Source: Calvatia gigantea (lineage: Eukaryota > Basidiomycota > Agaricomycetes > Agaricales > Lycoperdaceae). Taken from it: a DNA stretch of 64,000 nt. The number at the start of each line of letters is the position of its first letter. The first letter of the stretch is position 1. This document shows positions 33,972 through 43,572 of this stretch, piece by piece. The notes beneath the pieces were generated by a model that was given only the letters and a program-made list of their open reading frames with translations, was not told the origin of the DNA and did not search any database. The DNA lies in the NCBI GenBank assembly GCA_025093985.1, contig JACAAK010000008.1, positions 1,736,001 through 1,800,000 on the forward strand, read 5' to 3'. Both the position numbers and the translations under genes were made by a program.

Positions 33972-33976
33972 TTGTA

Positions 33977-35421
33977 GCAGATTAACCCCTTGAGTTTCTT
34001 GCAATCTTTGGTGATGTGTCCAAAAATACTGCAGTTGTAGCACTTCAGTTCTCCTTTGGCATTAAAAATATAGTGTTAACTTCCTATCTCTATTGACTTG
34101 CCTATTCCTCCATAGGTGGTGCTGTTGAATCTCGATCCGTACCACTACGTTGGTTCAGTCTAATTATAGCTGAAACGGGTTCTTGAGTACTTCACTCTTG
34201 AAGAGAGATAACGAACAATGTACTAGACCGCACTCTAGGTTGCTGGTCATGGTCTATTAAATAGAACAATGTACGCAGTATGCTCTGTATATGCTACTGG
34301 CAGATAAGACCTCACCTGCATTAGGTAGAACGGCACACAGACCAGAGACATTAGGTATATAAGACCTATGTAGTATGCGTATATTCCTTAGACAATCCAG
34401 TCTATTCTCTGCCCATCATTCCACTCAGATATCCACTAGCTACGGTCTACAATCAATACCTCAACAAACCCAGTGAGTATGACTCCCCTCCGCCACTAGC
34501 ACAAGCTACCGTGGTGTACTCGTCTTAACAGGTGCCAGAGCTAGTCTTCTTGTCTTCTCAGTATTTAGATGCTTCATATCCTTGCCTGACTTCTGGTATG
34601 GCTTCCTTCCATTTAGTGTAAGTGTCTGGCCTGGCAAGGGGCAGGTATCCAGTAATAGTATGGATAATGTCCTGGTGAGCATTCTTTTTGAGTAGGAATG
34701 TAGCATGCTTGTTGTCTGTTTTTGCCTTGCTTTTTAGGACTTCAAATTTAATGATGTAGTTGGTGGTATTATAGTTGCCTTGTTTGAATTTCTTGATCTG
34801 CCATTCTGCTTTAGTGTTTGACACATCATCTGAGAATGTTTTCCTGAATTCTTCAGAGAACACCTTCTAGTCTACTAAGTCTTCTCCTTCTAAGATTTGT
34901 GGTGCCTTCATAGTGGTGTATGCTCCTGTGGTTCCTCCTTGCAATCTGGCTAAGACTGCTATGGCTTTGTTGTTAGCCACCATGATCTTGTTGAATTTCA
35001 TGAAAAGCATCATTGCCCTCCACCAGTTATTGAACTTGGTGTGGGTGCCATCAAAAAACCCTGGGTCTGGTACTAAGCTTTTCCCATGGGGTCCTGAGGC
35101 TAGTATAGTGTTGTTGGTCATTTCTAAGTCTGATTCTGTTTTGTCTAAGCTTGATTCTCCTTGTTCCTGTTCTAGGTTCTCCTGGTGTTCTAACTCTTTT
35201 TCTGCTAAGTCAAGTTCATTTAAAAGTTCTGATAAAGCTTCTTCTTCTCCTATTGGGTTTACTCCTTGTGAATTTTCTCTGGGTTCATTGCTTAGGTGTG
35301 CAACTAGTTCTTCTAGTACAGGTACTTTGGGGTTTCCTGTTTCTTTTTCATCTAATGTTTCTGATTTGTCATCTGTGACTTCAAGATTTGGTTTTCTGTA
35401 TTCCTCTGGGTTTGAGCTCAT
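33977..35421 (-). pseudogene. Element C gag, split by a copia-type solo LTR
   Basis: Minus-strand gag opens at 35421 (MSSNPEEYRKPN). Acidic region, capsid-like region (FNNWWRAMMLFMKFNKIMVA, near 34980-35040), then LEVRQGYEASKY. A solo LTR (34123-34530, TSD ggtgc) interrupts it. The zinc-knuckle region follows at 34090-33977, cut by D. The stretch 34867-35421 is open for 184 codons. Stops and a frame change occur near 34865. Confidence 0.85.
34123..34530 (+). mobile_element. Solo LTR of a copia-type family (408 bp), TSD ggtgc
   Basis: Begins TGTTGAATCTCG and ends CGTCTTAACA, flanked by ggtgc (34118-34122, 34531-34535). The first ~70 bp match the minus-strand start of the element H LTR, so it is a related but shorter subfamily. 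Confidence 0.9.
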
Positions 35422-36794
35422 ATACTAGCTCCTGGGTTTGTCATAGTTCAAGCCTGTTTCAGCTTTCTCCTTTGCAAGGTGAGGTGGGAATGCTTAACCA
35501 AATATTATGACCTTAGTCTGATAGGACCTCAGGTTGCAGCTTGGGCTAAGTTTTGAGGGCAAGTAAGGGGATAAAACCAGATGGTTAAGCATACTAAATA
35601 CAGGAGTTTGTATGTATACTTAAATACAGAAAGGGCATCCAGTTGAATGGATAGGATTACTACATGAAATGTCTAATGAACATGGCATTGTTATGACCTT
35701 AGTCTGATAAGACCTCAGGTTGTGACTTAGGCTAAGACTTGAGGGCAAGTAAGGGGAAGGAAACAAAGGTGGTTAAGCATATCGAATACAGTGGATGTAT
35801 GTATGCTTAAATAGGGGAAGTCATCCAGTTGAATGGATGGAGTAACTACATGAAATGTCCAGTAAGGATGGCATAGTAGTTAACATGAGTCAGAGATGGA
35901 GATCACTCAACAGGAATAGCTGAAACAGATGTACTGTTATAGTGAGATCAGCTTTGTCCTTCGCTGATCTGGTATCTATCTGCAGATGATACCAAAGAGA
36001 ACTCCTTCTCGAAGGCTTATCAGCTAAATATAGTTACCTACAATGTAACTATATATAACCTTACATCTTATAATCAGAGGTCTGGAACCTTCAATTAATA
36101 ACTCCTATGATGTCTTATGATGTAAAGCTTAGTCATCGAGAAGAGATTCTTAAGTTTAGATCATAAGATGAGGATGATAAGAGTTATAGATTGAGTCTCC
36201 ACCTAACCAAGTAGAAATGATGGGGTCTACTGGTCAAGTCGAGGGGTTTATATACTATAATGGTGTACTACTGTATTGTACTGTATTGGTATGTTACTTG
36301 TCTATATATAGTATATAAAAGTGGTACAACTTCAAAGTGGTACAACTTTGAATTATGACATAAGCTGTGCTATTTACATATATGTATTAAGTTCTATTAA
36401 GTTCTAGATATAGTCTAGGCATGTTCTAGGCTTGTCTAGGTATGTTCTAGATACTTCTAGATAGATACTAAATATAGAGTATGTCTAGATCGTTCTAGCC
36501 TTAGTCTAGATTGTTACTAGACTTCTGTCATAGTTCTAGATTGTATTAAGTATTAGAATAATACTTAATCCTTTACTATTATCTTATAGTATAGATTACT
36601 CTAAGATATATAGTCGTCTTTCAAGTAACTATACGAGTTGTAGCATAGTCTCTTTATGACTGATTCTATGACTTGTTCTTGTTGTATTGTTAATGCTAAG
36701 ACTTCCAATGTATGTCTTTATATTATACAAGTCTTAAGAGATGTTGTATAAATTGTTGTATAATCAATATACGATACGATATTGATTATCACGT

Positions 36795-36866
36795 TACTGA
36801 TTATGATGTCATAGATTACATCATCATTCTTGACGTTAATAATGTCATAAATATTGATATTCATAA
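36795..36866. repeat. 72-bp direct repeat, copy 1
   Basis: Identical to 37365-37436 over 72 bp, starting TACTGATTATGATG and ending GATATTCATAA. The two copies bracket the gag filler. Confidence 0.95.
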
Positions 36867-37364
36867 TTCAATTAGGTAGTTGGCTGTGTTTTTGTTTCCT
36901 TGTTTGAATTTTTTGATCTGCCATTCCACTTTGCTGTTTGAGGCATTGTCGGAGAAGGTTTTCCTAAAGTCCTCAGAAAATGCCTTCCAGTCTACTGAAT
37001 CTTCTCCATCTAAGATTTATGGAGCCTTCATAGCCACATAGGCTCCTGCTGTTCCTCCCCTTAACCTGGCTAAGACTGCTATAGCCTTGTCATCTGCCGA
37101 GGCTATTTTGTTAAATTTCATGAAGAGTGTCATTGCTCTCCACCAGTTGTTGAATTTGGTGTGGGTACTGTCGAAAAATCCCAGGTCTAGTACTAGGCCT
37201 TTCCCACTGGGCATTGTTGCAGGTATTACTACATTGTCAGTCATATTGGAGTCAGTATCTGATTCTGTTTTATCTGAACTTGACTCGTCTGATTTCTCCT
37301 GTTCTGGATTCTCCTAATGGGTTAACTCTTCCTTTGCTAGGTCAAGTTTGTTTAGAAGTTCTAA
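36867..37364 (-). pseudogene. Gag fragment trapped inside LTR L
   Basis: A 498-bp minus-strand gag piece equivalent to about 1510-2040 of element A (FNNWWRAMTLFMKFNKIASA block). It has no LTR ends or target duplication of its own and is bounded by the 72-bp repeat. So it looks like filler DNA copied during repair. Confidence 0.85.
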
Positions 37365-37436
37365 TACTGATTATGATGTCATAGATTACATCATCATTCT
37401 TGACGTTAATAATGTCATAAATATTGATATTCATAA
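37365..37436. repeat. 72-bp direct repeat, copy 2
   Basis: Second copy of 36795-36866, leading straight into the true LTR end CATAACA. Confidence 0.95.
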
Positions 37437-37626
37437 CATGTACTAATGGATAGGAATGCAGACAATGACAGAGTATGACTTGATCAGTAAAAACCATAAC
37501 AGGCATGGTAGTGTGTGAGTCAATGCTTGGGGAACACTGAGACTATAATAGTGCAAAATAGGTACATAGATGGATAGGCATGGAGACAAGTGCAGTGATA
37601 CAATGGAAACAGTAGAAATCACAACA

Positions 37627-37903
37627 GATTGCAACTTATGGCAAGACTTGAGAGTATAGAGGGAATGATAATGAGGTGGTTAAGCATACCAAATACAAGG
37701 GATTGTATGTATGCTTAAATACAAAGGGACATCCAGTTGAATGGATGGGGCTACTAGATGAAGCATCTGATAATAGTGGCACAATAGTAGATATGAGTCA
37801 TTACTCAGACATTGCTGAGACAGGAATAACATGAAACAGGTACAACAAGGAATAGAATGGAGATGAGTATGGAAATGCAGTGAGAATGGTGAAATCCACA
37901 ACA
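37627..37903 (-). mobile_element. Truncated gypsy LTR Q
   Basis: Carries the A-E LTR family words (GATTGCAAC, ATCCAGTTGAATGGATG) and on the minus strand starts TGTTGTGGATTTC at 37903. The other end is cut by element C at 37627, so C was probably inserted in it. Confidence 0.7.
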
Positions 37904-38386
37904 CAGGGGAGGAAAGTAAGTTTGTAACAAGTGGCCTTATGCTTTCCTTTATGTTTACTTGTCTGTGCCAACTCCTCACATTGCTCCTCCTCCCACATCT
38001 CTTGCTCCTTGTGTTCCTTCCTCTCCTGCACCTCTTGTTCTTCCTGCTCCTTCTTTTCTCATGCTTCTTGTTTCACCCATTCTTGCCTCTTTTGTTCCTT
38101 GCTCTCCTCCAATTCATACAGCTCACATTTGGCCTACTATTTGGCCTTCTCCTGCCTTTCTAGCTCAAGCTACTTGCATTTGTACATGGCCTCCAGCTCA
38201 GCCTGTTTCTCCACAGCAGTTTTCTTGTTGGGGCTAGTGGTTGAGGTGGTGGTGGTTAAAGTAAGAAAATAGTTGACCATAAAATTTCCAAGATGATGAA
38301 ATTTAAATACACTATCAAAAGTTTAATTGGAGATTTCCATGGTTTGATTTCACAGCCTTGAGGGCTCAGCCCTAATGGGGGGATAC
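37904..38386. other. Retroelement remnant with a Glu/Lys-rich minus frame
   Basis: On the minus strand a low-complexity frame (38275-37920) reads as Glu/Gln/Lys-rich coiled-coil-like sequence with stops (for example QERKEHKEQEMWEEEQ). On the plus strand, 38372-38386 is a polypurine-like aatggggggatac directly before LTR O, so the 3' end of a plus-strand element lies here. No enzyme domain is visible. Confidence 0.5.
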
Positions 38387-38972
38387 TGTCATAACCTGTG
38401 CATGTTCATCTACTTCACCTGCTTGTCTGATCATGACATCATTCTCCATTAATCATTATTAACCCTTTGCCTGCCCTCATCTGCTTCCCCCACTCATAGT
38501 CATTGTTACCTTGGTCCAGCTGTATTAGGTACTCTTCATTCTTTCTGTTAGTTGGTCTGATATCCTGTTTGCCATCTTAATCTCCATCCCCTTCAACTTC
38601 TCTGCTATTACCTTGTAATTAGAACTTAATTCCAGTGTCTTGTTATCTGGCCAACCTTGGCAGCTGTCCATTCTTCATTCACCATTACTTTTGTACTTCC
38701 TGCTTTTCAGACTAGTATATAAACTTAGTTCCTATACTTGTAAATCCTTAGTCTGATTATTAACCACAATTACTGTCTCTGATTTTGTTCCTCTCTGTCT
38801 CTGTTCCTCCAACCCTCTGACCCTACTCCCTCTGGAAATATGGACTTTGACAATAGCAGGAAGGCACAACACATACATTGAAGCTGCTGAGTCCAAATCT
38901 CATACTTGCCTGATTTCACCTGCTTTATATATTCTCACCTGACATCACCTGGTGGCTAACCTTCAGCTAACA
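38387..38972 (+). mobile_element. LTR O (586 bp), probably a 3' LTR
   Basis: Starts TGTCATAACCTG and ends TTCAGCTAACA, preceded by a polypurine tract. Same family as 8775-9370 and 23543-24165, with a TATATAAACT box near 38717. Confidence 0.8.
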
Positions 38973-38990
38973 TCCCACATAACACAATCA

Positions 38991-40073
38991 TAACACAGGG
39001 ACAGAAACAGAGACAGTGTTATGTGCATTACCTTATCTCGCAACCAAGCCCAGATCGTCTCCACTCAGGAAGAGGTTCAATGCTATAGCCCAGGAGTATT
39101 TGACAAGTCTCAATGACTTCTGCACAGGCTTCAGATCGCTCCCTTGAGTAGAAGCTCGTGCTTGCCTGAGAAGTCCAAGTTAAGTGTCACTGCAGTCCCC
39201 AAGGTTGTTAACCTTGTAGCAGATGAGCAAAGATAAGGAAGCTTGTTACTAGAATAACCTGAGGTAATATGACAGTACTACTTGAGGTTATATACTAGCT
39301 ATGAATAGGGGATGAGAGATTACATAGTAAACTGGTATGAGTCAATGAGAAACTACTATGGGTTAAGGGGTAATCTAGGGAGTCATAGGGATGAGTAAAA
39401 GAACAGGAGGAAAAGGGGAACAAGTCATAAGAAGACAGAAACAAGTAAATGGAAGTTTGCTACTGAGAAAAGATGAGAGTGAAACAGGAACATGACTCAA
39501 AAATGAGTCATAAGAAGCAAAGGTAGAAGTACACACAATGAATAAATAAAGAATGGACTGGGGTATACTAAAGGAAGGAAAGAAGTCTAAATAGAAAGTT
39601 AATATGCAAATGGGGAGAGTCTGGGGATGTGGTAAGTTCGTAACAGACAGAAGTAGAACAGGAGTAGTATGTTGCTAAGTAGATTTCAGGCTAAGGATTA
39701 CAAGTGAAGTAACTACAGTTTATATATGTGAGGAAGGGTAGTTCTACAAAAGGAAACTATTATGACTTCATGTGCAGGCCAGATACAGCTGCTAGATAGA
39801 AATACTGGGAATGCAACTAACTAAGAGGAACAAGGTGAAACAGAAACATTATGAATGAGAAAAGGGAATTGCAAGGGAAACAGGAGTAGATATGATGACT
39901 AGAGAAATGTACAAGGAGGATAATCAGAAATTAACATCAGACATTAATAATAAGAATGGAGTGCAGGGAAGACAGGAAAGAGTAGGTAAGAGTGAATGGT
40001 AAATTAAATATAAATGGAATATAGTCTGGGCAAGAGTAGGTGAAGTGGGTGAGCACATGTATGGGTTGTGACA
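38991..40073 (-). mobile_element. Truncated LTR N of the same family, split by solo LTR M
   Basis: Minus strand starts TGTCACAACCC at 40073 and follows the 23543 family through a TATATAAACT box (39726) to the CTCTGTCTC stretch. M interrupts it at 39017-39645. The far end near 38991 is lost. Confidence 0.78.
39017..39645 (+). mobile_element. Solo LTR M (629 bp), TSD gacag
   Basis: Begins TGTTATGTGCAT and ends GTTCGTAACA, flanked by gacag (39012-39016, 39646-39650). A separate LTR family seen once in this window. Removing it restores LTR N. Confidence 0.88.
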
Positions 40074-40196
40074 CATAGGGAAAATGCAGAGAATAGTTAT
40101 GAGCAGATTGAAAGAGATTAAGGAATAAATTGGAATAAGTCCAGCTAGAAATAGGTGAAAATAGGTAAAGCAGGTGAACATACACAGGTTGTGACA
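40074..40196 (-). mobile_element. Fragment of LTR P
   Basis: Minus strand begins TGTCACAACCTGTG at 40196 and matches the start of LTR O. LTR N is inserted in it. This is the last retroelement sequence I can recognise before the gene-rich part. Confidence 0.65.
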
Positions 40197-40588
40197 AACA
40201 AACAGATGTGGCAGGTAATGCCATAACCAGGATATGTGATCAACACAGTTCCAGACAGGACCTACCTTATGTAGAATTTATTCAAAATATAATTTTGGGA
40301 TTTATGGAAAAACACATGCAGTGTATGCAAATTCCAATATGTTGGATACATTATTTGCACAAAATTTAGAGGTCAAGTTCCAGACCACATTCAGGGCAAA
40401 TATAAAAGTAGTAAGTGGGTGAGGAACCAAAATGTCTTCCTACAAATGGAATGTCTTCATGTAGAGAAATGAACCAAATTAATACAGCAGAACCCTGTTG
40501 CTTCCAGAGTTGGAGATAAACAATCCCATGTAACCTGATGTTCCTTAGCTTTGTGCATACAGCACCGTTATATCCAATGAATGCTACA
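40197..40588. other. Intergenic, downstream of the VHS-GAT gene
   Basis: I see no gene, LTR or repeat here. It is AT-rich and probably holds the 3' untranslated region of the gene on its right. Confidence 0.5.
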
Positions 40589-43430
40589 TTAATGTACACC
40601 ATTGACAAGTGGAGCTTGTTCATACTCATCATGCAATCGTTGTGCTGCTCGTTCTGCTGCGGCATCATAAACATAGTGAGTGGGTCTATGCCAAGGCGGA
40701 TCAAGATGGTCTTCGCGATCAGAGTCGTCAAAGCTATGTGAGTTGCGTTCGATGGGAGCGGCGTCATGATAGCTGTCCTCTGTATGACGAGAATAGGCTG
40801 CATCATTTTAGCCGAAATCGTGAGTTCGGAAAAGACATAGTACGTACAATCAGATAGCTCGGTTTCAACAGCCTTCTGCTTTCCAAGTGCCTTTGCGCTT
40901 GGTAGAGGTGGTGCACCGTCGGTATCAACGTCGTTACTGGTGGCGTTGGTCGAAGTTGTGGAGTAGAGAAGATACGTGCCATTTGTTTCTCCAACCTCAA
41001 TAGTGACTATATTGGGGGATGGAGTGCGCGAGTTAACTGAAAGTTGACCAGGAGAGCGTGGTCCATGAGGAACCGGGGGCGGTGGGGCAAGATTGCCGGT
41101 GACCGCATCCGGGTAGGGTCGCCGAGGTTCGTTGAGGCTTTGGTGGGGCGATATACTCCGCAGGGAGGACGAAGGACTTCCGGAGGCGGGCCCTGTGGTG
41201 TGCTGAATTGAGTCGCGTGTTGGCTGCTCCGGGGATTCTTGGGGTTCCTACAGGTGACGTATCAAATATACTGCACCACTGCAGCAGGACCCAACTCACC
41301 CGCTGGCTCATCTTAGTTTCTTTCATGCTACGGTACTCCGCCTTGCGTTCCATGGCCACCCTATCCATATCATCGTACTGTTTTAGAACCTCGAGAAGTT
41401 CACCATTTGCAGCAAGTATTGCATCTAGAAGGTGTTGTTCCTTTGTAGTCTTCTGAGCGTTGCCATCCGATTCCTTGGATTTTACTTTAGCATCCCTCGC
41501 CAAGATCGACTTTTCTGCCTCCGCTGTTGCCCATGGTATCTGGGCAAAAATGAGTTCCTGAGAGGAACGGCATTTCTGATGGAATTCCTATTCCAAAGTT
41601 CGTTTGAGAAACCGGAGCACCAGTACGATTTTTACTTACCCGGATGACAAGATCCTTCTTAAAGGATTCGGGCTTAGCGTGGAACAGCGATTGAGAAAGT
41701 AGTGATGCGTTTCCTTGACCAATTTTGCATTCCTGCAGAAGACGACGAACATCTTCATCATGGGGTATAATCCGATTTCTTGTCGGTGACTTCCGCTTCT
41801 TGTGCGGTCGCGTCTGTGTCATGACGTAAGACAGGTATAATGGCCTTAACAATCTTTACGAACCGGAGGAGGGGATGGTATCGGAATGATATCAGTCGCA
41901 GGAGGATGGGGTTCTTGCGGAGTAAAGGGAACACCCCCATATTGTGATGTCCGTGAAGGAACAGGGGGGTTGAACATAGCATCGTCTGGTGCGAATGGTA
42001 CACCCTTAACAGATATTAACACGACGCAGAAAACCTTTGTGTAACACCGACCTCATCGGGTTTATCAATAGGCTTAACGCGCCTCCAGAGCCCGCGGAAA
42101 CCTTCACGATCGCTTCTAGCGTCCTTCTCTGTAATAACGTGAGCTTAAAGCCAGAGCCGTTGCCGTACACCTACTCGATCCACTAGCATACGCAGCAGCT
42201 GCAATCACATCCAAAAGTCTTTCTCGAACAACTGGGGAAGTTTTCGGATTCATCAAAATTTCTTCAACTGAGTCGAGGAATTTGCGAGCTGTCGATTGGG
42301 ATATAAAAATGTCCGAGCAATTTCTGAGCATGATAGCCCAAAGCTAACATCCGATGTCAAATGGGAGTAGCGAGGAGTGGTCGAGAATGACATACCCGTG
42401 CCGCTGAGAGTTGATTAGCGGGTTCACCATATCTGAAAGACGTATGAGGAGCTGGAGGATTAGGTGTGAAAACGGCGTACTTGAATTCCCGTCTGAGTGT
42501 TTTCACGGCTTCCTTGGCGTTGGTTTCGTTGGCAGACGCCCGATCGCAGACGTCCAAAACAAGTCCCCAATCCTCGGATGCGGTCGCCGTCAAATATCCT
42601 GAGAGCGAGTCAGGAGGGAGGGGAAGAAATGCGATCCAATGCCTTACCAATCATCTTCGCAAGGCTTGCGGCGGCTTCATCATCTTTTCGCTGGAAATCC
42701 CTCCCCCGGTCCCGACCGGATTTATCTCTATCCCGATCGGCGTCCCTGCTCCGATCCCAAGCCCAGAAGGGCTTCCTCTCTCGCCTCTCCCCATAGTCTC
42801 TAGGATCGCGCACTGGTATCTCGACAGTGGAATAGCCATCTTCAGATGCAGACCTATTTGAATGCGGAATAATCTCGACATTCGGGGGCTCCAGTGCCCT
42901 CAGGATATTTGATACGATCGGCTGGGCCGGGAGGGGACTTTGGCGAGGGGACTGGGTATCACGGTCACGTATTAGCTTATTAGGTGAAGAGATATACGTT
43001 TGGGATGTGTGGTAGGGGGAGGGTGATGGAGGCATATTTGGACTCCCAGGTGGGGGTGATGCTGAGTGGGAGGTAAGAAAAGTGAGCAGTCGCTCTTTAA
43101 AAGGGCCATGGAGACACGAGCTCACCATAAGCATCAATAAATTCACGTCCACTTTCTTCTCTTGATAGATTGCGGGGTACTTGGGTTGGGAGTGGTAATT
43201 GAGATAGATTGGATGATGGAAGAGGAGTTAACGATTGGCTCGCAGTAACCGCATGTTGTTGATATATAGGTGTGGATATAGGGTTGTCCTGGAGTAAGAA
43301 GGAAACAGATATATGAGTATTTGATAGCGGAGTGGTGAGGATGAGAAATGGTTGGGAGGTTGCGCACATCTGAAGCGGTGGATTGTCCATCCTTTAGAGG
43401 AGATATTTTGGTTTTTGATCTGTTGTGGCC
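40589..43430 (-). CDS. VHS and GAT domain protein (Lsb5/GGA-type ubiquitin adaptor)
   Basis: Multi-exon gene. The start ATG at 43430 (MKRFFGHNRSKTKISPL) is joined by a ~79-bp intron to DNPISTPIYQQ. A Ser/Pro/Arg-rich linker follows. The VHS domain runs from about 42660 to 42070: intron 42599-42647, then YLTATASEDWGLVLDVCDRA, YGEPANQLSAARLWAIMLRN, TSPVVRERLLDVIAAAAYAS and GFRGLWRRVKPIDKPDEGVPF. The GAT-like three-helix region is encoded at 41780-41330 (EDVRRLLQECKIGQGNASLL, ELIFAQIPWATAEAEKS, LLDAILAANGELLEVLKQYD). The tail has acidic and His/Asp-rich blocks and ends LHDEYEQAPLVNGVH, stop 40589-40591. VHS-GAT proteins bind ubiquitinated cargo and clathrin or actin-patch factors at endosomes or the plasma membrane. 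Around ten introns; not every junction was resolved. It follows the glycoside hydrolase gene in tandem with a gap of about 140 bp. Confidence 0.82.
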
Positions 43431-43572
43431 AAAGAACCTTTTCATAATAATTATATACGGAAGAGTAACAGTGGAAAGTAGAGAAATCAGGTATTTGTAG
43501 TTGAGAACGGTAAGCACAGTCGAGTCCCTGAATGAATTAGGAAGGCTGTGTTCACAAAAATCAACCACGTGA

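Larger units (their letters stand above)
35935..37438 (+). mobile_element. Solo LTR L inserted in J, TSD tgtac, with internal filler
   Basis: Begins TGTTATAGTGAG and ends TTCATAACA; tgtac flanks both sides (35930-35934, 37439-37443). About 1.0 kb is its own AT-rich sequence. The rest is a 498-bp gag fragment flanked by a 72-bp direct repeat. Near 36395-36550 the word CTAG recurs about 11 times in 150 bp. Family unknown. Confidence 0.85.
35689..37501 (-). mobile_element. Solo gypsy LTR J, TSD ggcat, itself split by LTR L
   Basis: Pieces 35689-35934 and 37439-37501; minus strand starts TGTTATGG and ends GTCATAACA. A perfect TSD ggcat lies at 35684-35688 and 37502-37506. It sits inside the LTR of element C. 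Confidence 0.9.
5961..37626 (-). mobile_element. Outer Ty3/gypsy element C, minus strand, split by later insertions
   Basis: Reading the minus strand from the right: 5' LTR (37626-37507 and 35688-35503, split by solo LTR J), leader, gag (35421-33977), then an interruption by element D (8326-33971). Protease, RT, RNase H and the start of integrase continue at 8320-5961. B interrupts integrase at 5961 and the rest lies left of the window or is lost. The join across D falls inside the gag zinc-knuckle region and is marked by a perfect 5-bp TSD (ttgta, 8321-8325 and 33972-33976). Part of gag is further split by a copia-type solo LTR. Confidence 0.85.
35503..37626 (-). mobile_element. 5' LTR of element C, split by solo LTR J
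   Basis: Pieces 35503-35688 and 37507-37626. On the minus strand it starts TGTTGTGATTTC (37626) and ends GGTCATAATA (35503), the last bases decayed from GTAACA. The leader and gag of C lie directly inside it. Confidence 0.82.

Noticed and set aside
37931..38272. Cys/Ser/Leu-rich plus-strand open frame that looks like a membrane protein
   Set aside because: It is the antisense of a Glu/Lys-rich low-complexity frame; pyrimidine-rich repeats make such frames by chance.
1..40196. Host genes hidden in the retroelement block
   Set aside because: All open frames above about 100 codons there were gag, pol, third-ORF pieces or their antisense; none looked like a host gene.
40366..40806. 146-codon minus-strand open frame
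   Set aside because: It is out of frame with the spliced VHS-GAT C-terminal exon (frame reading SYHDAAPIERNSHSFDDSD), which fits the gene better.
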